NCBI GenBank assembly: GCA_025450155.1
Contig: JANWIB010000058.1
Coordinates: 1 to 6,558 of the forward strand
Direction of reading: 5' to 3'
Source: Sphingobacteriaceae bacterium
GTDB taxonomy: Bacteria; Bacteroidota; Bacteroidia; Sphingobacteriales; Sphingobacteriaceae
Length of the DNA stretch: 6,558 nt
The notes under the pieces are model-generated. The model had not been told where the DNA came from, did no database searches, and saw only the letters and a list, made by a program, of their open reading frames with translations. Of this stretch, positions 1 through 5,633 are shown piece by piece (within the stretch, counting starts at the first letter, position 1; each line of letters opens with the position of its first letter). Position numbers and translations under genes: made by a program.

Positions 1-256
1 CGATCCGTTCATTTGCTTCGACTTCGTTATAAATACCGGAAAAATCAAAACCGGAACTGCCATCCCTGGCTTCCATCCGTGAAAGAAATTTGCCTCCCTT
101 GCGTAAATCATTTTCAGCAAACGGAGTATGCCAGTCGTCAGAAGCATTATTCCATTTTATGATGTGTTCTGGCACTGTCCAAAGTTTCCAAACCTTATTT
201 ACAGGAGCATCTATGGCTGTTTTCACAGTGATTGAGGATTTTTCTTTTCTTTCCAT
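1..256 (-). CDS. SRPBCC / AHSA1-like protein, C-terminus cut by window edge
   Basis: This frame stays open from an ATG at 256-254 to the window edge, giving the first 85 residues. The protein begins MERKEKSSITVKTAIDAP, continues VNKVWKLWT and VPEHIIKWN, and then runs through an SDDWHTPF segment and a GGKFLSRMEARDGS segment. This is the usual N-terminal half of the AHSA1-like branch of the SRPBCC (START-like) fold, where the first strand and the V-x-x-A-P-x-x-x-V-W-x-x-W-T helix are followed by a 'hixxWn' turn. Family members are usually about 135-160 residues, so a little under half is missing. They are small soluble proteins with a hydrophobic ligand pocket, and the ligand of this one cannot be told. 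An in-frame stop (TGA at 277-275) lies just upstream, which fixes this start. No Shine-Dalgarno sequence is visible, and 142 bases separate it from the upstream 437-residue gene. Confidence 0.85.
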   Translation of the reverse strand, partial: MERKEKSSITVKTAIDAPVNKVWKLWTVPEHIIKWNNASDDWHTPFAENDLRKGGKFLSRMEARDGSSGFDFSGIYNEVEANERI

Positions 257-398
257 GTATCGATTTTGATTAGTTCATTTTTGGCACTCATCTTTCTCAA
301 CAACGTGTCATCCCAAAAGTTTAGCCGAAATACATACTTAATATAAAACACGTATCAACATTTCTTTTTGAGGTTTTTATAAACGAAACTCTCACATA

Positions 399-1712
399 TT
401 ACAACGTTTTCACATCCTTCGCATCATAATCTTCGATGTTAGTAATGTAATTGTTCTTAATTAAAAACTCAAAAAGTGGTTTTGCCTCTTCAGAAACAGG
501 CATATTCCGGGTAGTAATAATTTCGTTATTTTTCTTATCCAGGTATGGATAAGCGTATAATTTTACATTTCGGCTGAACAGATCGCTTACATAAGCCAAT
601 AATTCATCGGTGTAGTGTTCTTCAAAGCTTTTGGAATCAAAAATCCGCTTCAAGTTGGCAATATTGGTTGATATGCCTACGCTGTTGGGTTTACATCGTG
701 ACAGATACTGGGCAAGTTTATGATTTCTGCTAAAATTCGAAACAATCACATTATTTCCTGTTGCTGTGAGTTCTTCAGCACGTTTTGCGAAATTTTCCAA
801 GTCGCTATTACTTAATTCCTTTGCCTCTCCCCCAAGCTGATTGGTCATTAACACTTCAATCAGCACCACGAGGTTGGCATCGTCTACGTTTTGCGAACGT
901 TTAAACTGCTCTACCGCCCGGTTAAAGAGATCGAAATTGGGTGTTGACTTTTGCTGATATTTGGTACGCAGGATCATGATGTCTTTTTTATAAAGCAAAT
1001 CATTAGCCTGGCAAGCGTTTCCGTTTTTATCAAAAACAGCGGCTCCGGAAAATTCCTTGGCCAGCAAGTAAAGATTCACCAGGCGATCGTTCGCTTTTTT
1101 AAATGCAGGCCCCCTTAAATTTATCAAATCAATTTCAACAGAACCTACCGAAAGATTGTCTACTAACGATTCAATCATCATTTGAACATCCTGATGGTAG
1201 AAATAGGCCGCATAAACCAAATTTACACCTAGTATTCCAAGCACGTTTTGCTGCAAGCTGGAATCACTATCTAATAGCCTTACGTGGAAAATAATATCAT
1301 TTGGTTCAGCATTTGAATTTACCTGAAAACGAATGCCTAACCAACCATGCGGATCGTTCGTTTTATCAAAGTTCAAGGTAGTAACGGTATCAGCAAAAGC
1401 AAAAAAAGCACGTCCTTCATATTCAGCTCCGCACAATCTTTCTGTTAACAGCTCGTACTCATGGGTAAGCATTTTATCAAGCCGGGATTTACTTACATAC
1501 CGTTTTGAGGCTTCTTCGCCATATATCTCATTACTAAAAACCATATCGTATGCAGACATGGTTTTGGCAATGGTTCCGGACGCGGCGCCAGCGGTAAAAA
1601 AATTACGTGCAACTTCCTGTCCTGCCCCTATTTCCGCAAAAGTTCCATAGATTTTTTCATCTAAGTTAATTTTTAATGCTTTTCGTTTGGTTTCCAGTAT
1701 TTCTCTCGGCAT
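399..1712 (-). CDS. Conserved 437-residue protein of uncertain function ('AEIGAGQ' family)
   Basis: This is a complete reading frame of 437 residues from the ATG at 1712-1710. An in-frame TTG six bases further up is less likely. The N-terminal third carries blocks that look strongly conserved: YGTFAEIGAGQEVARNFF (residues 22-39), AGAASGTIAKTMSAYDM (41-57), FFAFADTVTTLNF (103-115) and PHGWLGIRFQ (121-130). The middle has a VLGILGVNLVYAA segment (157-169) and a VEIDLINLRGPAF block (192-204). The C-terminal half (about 250-437) is less distinctive. No signal peptide or clear membrane span is visible, so it is probably cytoplasmic. From memory, relatives occur in Bacteroidota and cyanobacteria and are often labelled 'nicotinate-nucleotide adenylyltransferase' or 'TonB-dependent receptor'. 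I see neither the H-x-G-H nucleotidyltransferase motif nor any outer-membrane features, so I do not adopt either label. It lies directly downstream of hsp20, behind that gene's terminator. Confidence 0.88.
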   Translation of the reverse strand: MPREILETKRKALKINLDEKIYGTFAEIGAGQEVARNFFTAGAASGTIAKTMSAYDMVFSNEIYGEEASKRYVSKSRLDKMLTHEYELLTERLCGAEYEGRAFFAFADTVTTLNFDKTNDPHGWLGIRFQVNSNAEPNDIIFHVRLLDSDSSLQQNVLGILGVNLVYAAYFYHQDVQMMIESLVDNLSVGSVEIDLINLRGPAFKKANDRLVNLYLLAKEFSGAAVFDKNGNACQANDLLYKKDIMILRTKYQQKSTPNFDLFNRAVEQFKRSQNVDDANLVVLIEVLMTNQLGGEAKELSNSDLENFAKRAEELTATGNNVIVSNFSRNHKLAQYLSRCKPNSVGISTNIANLKRIFDSKSFEEHYTDELLAYVSDLFSRNVKLYAYPYLDKKNNEIITTRNMPVSEEAKPLFEFLIKNNYITNIEDYDAKDVKTL

Positions 1713-1724
1713 ATTCAAATCTAC

Positions 1725-1759
1725 AAAAAAAAGCGCTTACCCATACAGGCAAGCGCTTT
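1725..1759 (-). terminator. Intrinsic terminator after hsp20
   Basis: On the minus strand, an 11-bp stem is formed by 1759-1749 and 1740-1730 (core AAAGCGCTT/AAGCGCTTT, with one G-U wobble at 1750/1739). The loop is 8 bases (1748-1741). An uninterrupted run of eight T (1732-1725) overlaps the foot of the stem and follows it. This is a textbook rho-independent terminator for transcription running leftward out of hsp20, whose stop codon is 20 bases upstream. The plus strand has no U-tract after the stem, so it acts in one direction. The ATG of the next gene lies only 12 bases past the T-run. Confidence 0.88.
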
Positions 1760-1779
1760 CTCTACTAAACAACCTCAAC

Positions 1780-2220
1780 TTATTTTATTACTATTTCTTT
1801 GGTTATATTTTTTGCTTCTTCTCTTTTGGCGACATTGATTCTTAAAACGCCATCCACGTATGCGGCTCCGATATTACCCTGATCAGCACTTGCGGGCAAA
1901 GTAAACGTACGTATAAATGAGGAATAGCTATATTCTCTTCTATTGTATTTTTTACTTTCGTCGGTATTTTCTAATTTTTTCTCAGCAGAAATGCTTAAGA
2001 TATTTTTATCCAGGTTTATTTTAAAATCTTCTTTCTTCAATCCCGGAACAGCCAATTCAATGTGGTATTGATTATCGTCTTCAGCGATGTTAGCAGCAGG
2101 AACCCGCGATATCATTCGATCTGAAACAAAAGAATTATTAAAAAATGTTTCAAAAACATCATTAAACCATGGGGTTACTGCATTTTCAGTACTTCCGTTG
2201 TTAAATTTTACTAATGCCAT
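1780..2220 (-). CDS. hsp20: Small heat-shock protein, Hsp20/alpha-crystallin family
   Basis: The product is an ATP-independent holdase chaperone of the cytoplasm. It forms oligomers and keeps unfolding proteins soluble for later refolding by DnaK/ClpB. Its 146 residues are a normal length for a bacterial class A-type sHsp. Residues 1-40 are the variable N-terminal arm (PWFNDVFETFFNN). The alpha-crystallin domain covers about 41-135, with VPGLKKEDFKI (58-68), ILSISAE (74-80), REYSYSSFIRTFTLP (95-109) and the hallmark G-V-L (124-126) in YVDGVLRINVAK. The C-terminal I-x-I anchor that docks between dimers is present as I-V-I (143-145) in KEIVIK. The gene has its own strong Shine-Dalgarno sequence, a nearby inverted repeat upstream and an intrinsic terminator downstream, so it is probably a separately controlled single-gene unit. 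Confidence 0.95.
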   Translation of the reverse strand: MALVKFNNGSTENAVTPWFNDVFETFFNNSFVSDRMISRVPAANIAEDDNQYHIELAVPGLKKEDFKINLDKNILSISAEKKLENTDESKKYNRREYSYSSFIRTFTLPASADQGNIGAAYVDGVLRINVAKREEAKNITKEIVIK

Positions 2221-2229
2221 TGTAATTTT

Positions 2230-2234
2230 CTCCT
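2230..2234 (-). promoter_or_regulatory. Strong Shine-Dalgarno sequence of hsp20
   Basis: The minus strand reads AGGAG at 2234-2230, nine bases before the ATG at 2220. No other gene here has a comparable site, in line with the general weakness of Shine-Dalgarno sequences in Bacteroidota. It confirms the hsp20 start and suggests high translation. Confidence 0.7.
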
Positions 2235-2271
2235 ATTTTTTATTTTAACAGGATGAATTCAACTCTTATAC

Positions 2272-2304
2272 CACTAGTAAAATTTAATACAGAATGGGAC
2301 AAAA
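2272..2304 (-). promoter_or_regulatory. Possible hsp20 promoter (weak match)
   Basis: On the minus strand TTTTG (2304-2300) could serve as a Bacteroidota -33 element. It is followed after 20 bases by TACTAGTG (2279-2272), which matches TAnnTTTG at only four of its six fixed positions. The -33 candidate lies inside one arm of the inverted repeat at 2298-2339, so a factor bound there could block or recruit polymerase. This is a guess from spacing and composition. Confidence 0.25.
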
Positions 2305-2339
2305 TGGCACTTATTTTAATTTTTAAATGCCATTTTGTC
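2298..2339. repeat. Perfect 12-bp inverted repeat between mgtC and hsp20, candidate operator
   Basis: Arms GACAAAATGGCA (2298-2309) and TGCCATTTTGTC (2328-2339) are perfectly complementary and are separated by 18 AT-rich bases. The repeat begins 3 bases after the mgtC stop codon and lies 77 bases before the hsp20 start. Neither strand has a T-run after the stem, so it is not a standard intrinsic terminator. It does not match the CIRCE element either (TTAGCACTC-N9-GAGTGCTAA). Position and symmetry suggest an operator or activator site for hsp20, or a 3'-end stabilising hairpin for the folB-mgtC transcript. Confidence 0.6.
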
Positions 2340-2342
2340 TAT

Positions 2343-2987
2343 TTAAGCATTTTGAAAAGATTTAATTTCAGACATATTCATCATCAACTCATTCAGGTTC
2401 TTAATACTATTTTTGTTTCCCCGTAAATCTAAAGCAACCCACAAATTTCCCTCGTCCGTTTTTGATACACGAATCCGTTTACTGGCAATACCCCGCATTT
2501 TTATTGTTTGTTCCAAATCATACAGATTTTTGAGATTGGTATCAATAAACGTGACTGTAAATTGTTTTCTATGATGAAAAAGATCAATTAACGTTTCCAC
2601 TTTATAAAAAAGCGACAACACAATTACTACTATTATGGATAGCAGGAAAGAAAAAAAGTAATACCCCATCCCACAAAGCATACCGATAGATGCAGAGACC
2701 CAGATTACAGCTGCGGTTGTTAATCCTTTTACCCATAAGTTATCTTTAAATATCACGCCGGCTCCTATAAAACCAATGCCCGTAACGATAGTAGAAGCTA
2801 TACGGTCATCGCTTTGTCCGCCCGCATACCGTGAAACCAAAGTAAAAATAGTTGCACCAAGGCTAATCAGGATGATGGTACGAAAACCGGCGGATTTGTT
2901 TTGATACTCTCGTTCAAAGCCAATAATACCACCACATATTAATGAAACTGCAATACTTTCCCATTCCATTAAACCCATATTTATCAT
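2343..2987 (-). CDS. MgtC/SapB family inner-membrane protein
   Basis: This 214-residue protein belongs to the MgtC/SapB family. Its N-terminal membrane domain (about 8-130) shows the conserved GGIIGFERE (19-27), AGFRTIILISLGATIFTLVS (33-52), STIVTGIGFIGAGVIFK (65-81) and VKGLTTAAVIWVSASIGM (86-103) blocks. A last strongly hydrophobic helix (111-128) follows. About four to five membrane spans are expected. The soluble C-terminal part (about 140-214) resembles the small ACT-like tail of longer members. In Salmonella, MgtC is tied to survival at low magnesium and to control of the F-type ATP synthase, but most environmental homologues have no proven role. Translation could start at residue 1 (MINMGLMEW) or at Met4. 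The gene follows folB after 21 bases, so the two are probably cotranscribed. Confidence 0.92.
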   Translation of the reverse strand: MINMGLMEWESIAVSLICGGIIGFEREYQNKSAGFRTIILISLGATIFTLVSRYAGGQSDDRIASTIVTGIGFIGAGVIFKDNLWVKGLTTAAVIWVSASIGMLCGMGYYFFSFLLSIIVVIVLSLFYKVETLIDLFHHRKQFTVTFIDTNLKNLYDLEQTIKMRGIASKRIRVSKTDEGNLWVALDLRGNKNSIKNLNELMMNMSEIKSFQNA

Positions 2988-3008
2988 AGCGAATATTTTT
3001 TAAAAAGA

Positions 3009-3374
3009 TTAGCGTATATAATTTAACTCTACCAACGAGTTTTCTACTTGTCCATTTAACGGAGGAGCTATTTTTTTTATAGTCACCCTGGCTTTACTAA
3101 CAATAATAAATTCACTTCTAATTTGTTCTAGGATATTAAAAGCTACGGTTTCCAACAACTTCCGGGTTTGTTTCATTTCTGATTCGGCTATTTCAAAAAG
3201 GCGCTCGTAGTTTACTGTTTTCACCATATCATCATTACCCTGTTCAAATACTTCAAATTCTGTTTCAATATCCAGTAGAAAGATACTTCCTGTTAACTGT
3301 TCTTCTGGATAAAATCCATGGTAAGAAAAAAAACGAATATTATTTAGAGCTACTTTCTGCAGAATAGTTGCCAT
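3009..3374 (-). CDS. folB: Dihydroneopterin aldolase (FolB)
   Basis: FolB converts 7,8-dihydroneopterin to 6-hydroxymethyl-7,8-dihydropterin and glycolaldehyde in folate synthesis, and acts as a cytoplasmic homo-octamer. With the ATG at 3374-3372 the product is 121 residues, the usual size. Family signatures are present in order: an N-terminal strand (KVALNNIRFFSYHG), YHGFYPEEQ (18-26) with the substrate-binding glutamate region, TVNYERLFEIAE (53-64) carrying the conserved tyrosine, LLETVAFNILEQI (73-85), and VTIKKIAPPLNG (97-108), where Lys101 lines up with the catalytic lysine. A TTG two codons upstream is a poorer start. FolB lies between an unrecognised gene (44-base gap) and the mgtC-type gene (21-base gap). 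No other folate gene is seen here. Confidence 0.93.
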   Translation of the reverse strand: MATILQKVALNNIRFFSYHGFYPEEQLTGSIFLLDIETEFEVFEQGNDDMVKTVNYERLFEIAESEMKQTRKLLETVAFNILEQIRSEFIIVSKARVTIKKIAPPLNGQVENSLVELNYIR

Positions 3375-3418
3375 GAACAAAAATAGATTTTTGAAATGAA
3401 AAAGAGCCTACTCACCGA

Positions 3419-3796
3419 CTATATAATCTTTATTGAGTACTTGATGGGATCAAATCCATCCCCATCCCGCCCCTCCATAAACAACACGATTTCATATTCC
3501 ATTAAATAGGAATTAAATCCTGAAAACATACGGCGCAAACACCGTTGAATAATGGGTTTTAATTCCCCATAAAGTTGTTGGCAATAATTCTCATAATCTT
3601 TCTTTACTAACTCGTCGTAGAAGCTTTCGATATTAAAATCCGCAATGTTTACCGTGAGTATACCAGCATTATAATATCCGTTTATGATGCTATTTCTGGC
3701 CTCTGGCAGTAAGCGACTACGCCATTCTTCAGATAGTTCTTCATAAATCGTATTATTCAGGGTATTGTTTATAATTGGAGAATGTAAATTAAGCAT
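3419..3796 (-). CDS. Hypothetical 125-residue protein upstream of folB
   Basis: I do not recognise this protein. It is complete, with an ATG at 3796-3794 and a TAG at 3421-3419. It has no signal peptide and no membrane span, and is probably soluble. Residues 16-40 (IYEELSEEWRSRLLPEARN) and 56-100 look largely helical, with an aromatic-rich stretch (DYENYCQQLYGELKPIIQRC, 67-86). The end looks like a strand-turn-strand: YEIVLFMEGRDGDGFDPIKY (101-120) followed by SIKII. There are two cysteines (72 and 86) but no pattern that suggests a metal site. A good promoter match lies upstream (3843-3873) and folB follows after 44 bases, so it may be the first gene of a unit with folB and mgtC. The normal amino-acid composition, the length and the lack of a competing frame support a real gene. 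Confidence 0.75.
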   Translation of the reverse strand: MLNLHSPIINNTLNNTIYEELSEEWRSRLLPEARNSIINGYYNAGILTVNIADFNIESFYDELVKKDYENYCQQLYGELKPIIQRCLRRMFSGFNSYLMEYEIVLFMEGRDGDGFDPIKYSIKII

Positions 3797-3842
3797 AAAT
3801 ACTCACGAACCATATGAAATACAAGTCGGTTAAAGAATAGTT

Positions 3843-3873
3843 TAAAAATAATGGTTAATCCCTTTCAGACAAG
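3843..3873 (-). promoter_or_regulatory. Candidate Bacteroidota-type promoter for the 125-residue gene, folB and mgtC
   Basis: On the minus strand CTTG (3873-3870) is followed after exactly 19 bases by TATTTTTA (3850-3843). This fits the Bacteroidota pattern TTTG-N19-TAnnTTTG at three of four -33 positions and at five of the six fixed -7 positions. Transcription would start near 3836, leaving a leader of about 40 bases before the ATG at 3796. It lies in the 103-base gap after paiB, which shows no clear terminator. Confidence 0.42.
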
Positions 3874-3899
3874 AACAATATTGCCAGAAAAAGACATAG

Positions 3900-4517
3900 T
3901 TAATTATTAATCCTATTTTGCTTCATATATTCGGCTATCGACCTTTCGGTATCATTTTCGCTTAAAGACAGTGTGGAAATAATTCGCTGCTGCTCGGCTT
4001 CGGTCTTATTTTGACTTAGCTTCTTTTTACCCTGAAGATCGGTCACTTTAATCCGAAATGGTACAATTCCTTTCGCCATGTTCACTTTATATTCCATTGG
4101 CAGTTTTTCCCATTGCTTTTTATAATCGGCTTCATACGTTTCAATCATTTCCTCTAAAAGTGCAAAAGCTTCGTTCGTATCCTCAATAATTTCGCCTTTA
4201 CCATAAGCATGCACCGCAATATAGTTCCAGGTAGGCACATTCAATTCTTTATCATAATGTTTAGGAGAAATGTAGGCATGAGGTTCATTAAAAATCACTA
4301 GTACTTCGTTCTCCAACACCTGTTTCCACTGTTTATTGGCTTTGGCAAAATGGGATGACAGCAAGATGGTATCACCAATTTCAGAGATAGTAAAAGGCAA
4401 ATGTGTTGCGGTTTGAAAATTATCTTTTACGGTGATAATTGTCGCGAAGCTAAACTGCTTCATAAAGGAGATTATCTCCGCCCTATCTTTTATTAAATAA
4501 TGTTTGGGAATATACAT
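3900..4517 (-). CDS. paiB: PaiB-family FMN-binding split-barrel protein
   Basis: This 205-residue protein is a full-length member of the PaiB family, named after the Bacillus subtilis protein described as a negative regulator of sporulation and degradative-enzyme genes. Its fold is the FMN-binding split barrel of the pyridoxamine-phosphate oxidase superfamily. It starts with the typical MYIPKHY. Later it shows SFATIIT (23-29), ATHLPF (37-42), FNEPHAYISPKHY (76-88), VPTWNYIAVHAYG (94-106) and the C-terminal GKKKLSQNKT (163-172), all family hallmarks. There is no helix-turn-helix, so direct DNA-binding is doubtful and a flavin- or heme-linked enzymatic role is possible. The gene begins 6 bases after the DHWC cupin gene and is probably translated from the same message. 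The usual partner acetyltransferase PaiA is not in this window. Confidence 0.92.
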   Translation of the reverse strand: MYIPKHYLIKDRAEIISFMKQFSFATIITVKDNFQTATHLPFTISEIGDTILLSSHFAKANKQWKQVLENEVLVIFNEPHAYISPKHYDKELNVPTWNYIAVHAYGKGEIIEDTNEAFALLEEMIETYEADYKKQWEKLPMEYKVNMAKGIVPFRIKVTDLQGKKKLSQNKTEAEQQRIISTLSLSENDTERSIAEYMKQNRINN

Positions 4518-4523
4518 ACTTTC

Positions 4524-4868
4524 TTACTTTAGGAAATCGCCATCAATAATCATGAGTTTCACACCCTTTTTAGTAACAGAACGGTGAGAGCTTAAATCAT
4601 CCGAAACAATGTATGTCATTCCCGCAGTTAATAAAAACTTACTTCCGTCTTCCAGTTCGCTAACAAACTCTCCTTCCAAACAATGTACAATATGCCCTTT
4701 TTTGCACCAATGGTCCGCTTTGTAGTTTTTAGAATAAGCTACTATCCGCACTCGTAAACATTCAAGCTGTACTGTTTGCCAATAGGCTGTTCCGGTTTCT
4801 CCAACATGTTCCGTTTTAGGAATAGCTTCCCAATTTATGGTTTGAAAAGGAATCATGGATTTAGTCAT
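4524..4868 (-). CDS. DHCW-motif cupin-fold protein
   Basis: This is a single-domain cupin of 114 residues, which is the whole length of the family. The signature is ADHWCKKGHIVHCLEGEF (51-68), where His53, His59 and His62 are candidate metal ligands on the first cupin motif. The second motif region is LTAGMTYIVSDDLSSHRS (80-97) with His95. The N-terminal part, IPFQTINWEAIP and HVGETGTAYWQTV, is also characteristic. Members are soluble beta-barrels of unknown reaction. I recall them being catalogued as 'DHCW motif cupin fold protein'. Stop and start of the next gene (paiB) are 6 bases apart, which points to a two-gene unit. A perfect TAnnTTTG box (4899-4892) lies close upstream of the ATG at 4868. 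Met5 is a possible alternative start. Confidence 0.9.
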   Translation of the reverse strand: MTKSMIPFQTINWEAIPKTEHVGETGTAYWQTVQLECLRVRIVAYSKNYKADHWCKKGHIVHCLEGEFVSELEDGSKFLLTAGMTYIVSDDLSSHRSVTKKGVKLMIIDGDFLK

Positions 4869-4891
4869 CCTATTTTTATTTTAGTTCAGTA

Positions 4892-4899
4892 CAAAAGTA
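4892..4899 (-). promoter_or_regulatory. Candidate -7 box for the cupin-paiB unit
   Basis: The minus strand reads TACTTTTG (4899-4892), an exact match to the Bacteroidota -7 consensus TAnnTTTG. Transcription would start about 17 bases before the ATG at 4868. No good TTTG lies at the expected -33 distance: TTTTG is present but only 13 bases upstream. The expected -33 area is instead occupied by the imperfect palindrome at 4907-4923. Transcription from here is therefore likely but not certain, and might need an activator. Confidence 0.4.
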
Positions 4900-4906
4900 A
4901 AGAATT

Positions 4907-4923
4907 GCCCTACAAAATAGGCC
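4907..4923. repeat. Small imperfect palindrome next to the cupin promoter
   Basis: GCCCTA (4907-4912) and TAGGCC (4918-4923) pair at five of six positions around a 5-base centre. It lies 8 bases beyond the -7 candidate, where a regulator could contact polymerase. It is short enough to be chance. Confidence 0.25.
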
Positions 4924-4990
4924 ACAGCTACACTTAAGCTTCTGAAAAGAATGGATTAATTAAAATTCGGACCCTAACCTCGACTGTTTT

Positions 4991-5058
4991 TTTGGCTGAG
5001 AAACTGAGAACTGAAAAAGTTTTGGCTCTTAATCAGTTTAAGAATCTGAGAACTGATT
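4991..5058. repeat. Cluster of short CTGAGAACTGA repeats between dinB-like gene and cupin gene
   Basis: CTGAGAACTGA occurs at 5004-5014 and again at 5046-5056. TTTGGCT occurs at 4991-4997 and 5021-5027. Around the first copy the DNA reads as a degenerate 7-8 base tandem (CTGAGAA, CTGAGAA, CTGAAAA). In addition AATCAGTT (5031-5038) and AACTGATT (5051-5058) form a perfect 8-bp inverted repeat with a 12-base loop that ends at the DinB-like stop codon. It has no T-run, so it would be at best a weak terminator. The rest of the 189-base gap holds only the promoter and palindrome listed separately. Confidence 0.5.
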
Positions 5059-5555
5059 TATTTCCAGTCGCCAAGCAAGCGGCGAATTAAAACGATTTGC
5101 CCGGTATGATAACTGGCATGATCGGCAATCAATAAAGCCTCTCTGAGAAAGGTTTGCCCATCACCATAAGCAAAAGGAACATAAAGGTCAGTATCGGGGC
5201 TATTCAACAGGGAAATAAAGGCTTCTTTATCTTTCCGTATCTGGAGTAAAGACTTTTCCCATTCTGCATCATCTACCGCTGTTTTATTTTCTACCCAGTA
5301 ACCCTCGGGCCATTTAGGCGATTTATGGGTTTCATCCCTGCAAAATTCCAAAATATCCCATTGTGCAATGCGTACATGTTCTACTAGCTGCCAGATACTG
5401 TAGGGCAAACCATCAGGTATTATTCCGCGTATTTTGGGGGCTGTATCTTTTACAGCATCTTCAAATTGGGCGTGAGCATGTCTTTCCCGAAAAAGCTCAA
5501 TAAGGTGTTTCCGAATGGCATCGGTAATCATGTTGGTGGGTGGAGCACTAATCAT
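5058..5555 (-). CDS. DinB-fold family protein (putative metal-dependent)
   Basis: This 165-residue protein has the four-helix DinB/YfiT-like fold. The three histidines that bind a divalent metal in this superfamily are visible: His60 in LVEHVRIAQWDI, and His146 and His150 in DHASYHTGQIVLIRRLLG near the C-terminus. It also has the PYSIWQLVEH and KWPEGYW blocks typical of one Bacteroidota subgroup. Related folds include bacillithiol and mycothiol transferases and the damage-inducible DinB of Bacillus, but the substrate here is unknown. It is unrelated to E. coli DNA polymerase IV, also called DinB. Translation may start at 5555 or at Met9 (5531), where homologues I recall tend to begin. TATATTTC just upstream of 5555 resembles a -7 box and would favour the shorter form. 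It follows lysA after 78 bases. Confidence 0.88.
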   Translation of the reverse strand: MISAPPTNMITDAIRKHLIELFRERHAHAQFEDAVKDTAPKIRGIIPDGLPYSIWQLVEHVRIAQWDILEFCRDETHKSPKWPEGYWVENKTAVDDAEWEKSLLQIRKDKEAFISLLNSPDTDLYVPFAYGDGQTFLREALLIADHASYHTGQIVLIRRLLGDWK

Positions 5556-5633
5556 AAGTAGAAATATAGTGCTTAAACAGCTGGAATGACATTGAGTTTT
5601 AAAGAGAATAAAATTTAGTTCACCAGGTTGGGG

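Noticed and set aside
223..291. Small 22-residue frame starting at ATG 291-289 (MSAKNELIKIDTW) on the minus strand
   Set aside because: It is out of frame with and overlaps the start of the SRPBCC gene, is very short, and has no ribosome-binding site; an upstream leader peptide cannot be supported.
1103..1650. Plus-strand open frames at 1103-1294 and 1333-1650
   Set aside because: They lie wholly inside the well-conserved minus-strand 437-residue gene, have no family resemblance, and are its antisense shadow.
399..1712. Calling the 437-residue protein a nicotinate-nucleotide adenylyltransferase or TonB-dependent receptor
   Set aside because: No H-x-G-H nucleotidyltransferase motif, no signal peptide and no beta-barrel features are visible; these names appear to be carried over by annotation transfer.
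2298..2339. Sigma-54 promoter, because TGGCA in the inverted repeat resembles a -24 element
   Set aside because: On neither strand is there a GC at the required distance (10 bases after GG); the positions read AA and TT.
5556..5633. Terminator between lysA and the DinB-like gene
   Set aside because: No stem with a following T-run could be found in this 78-base gap.
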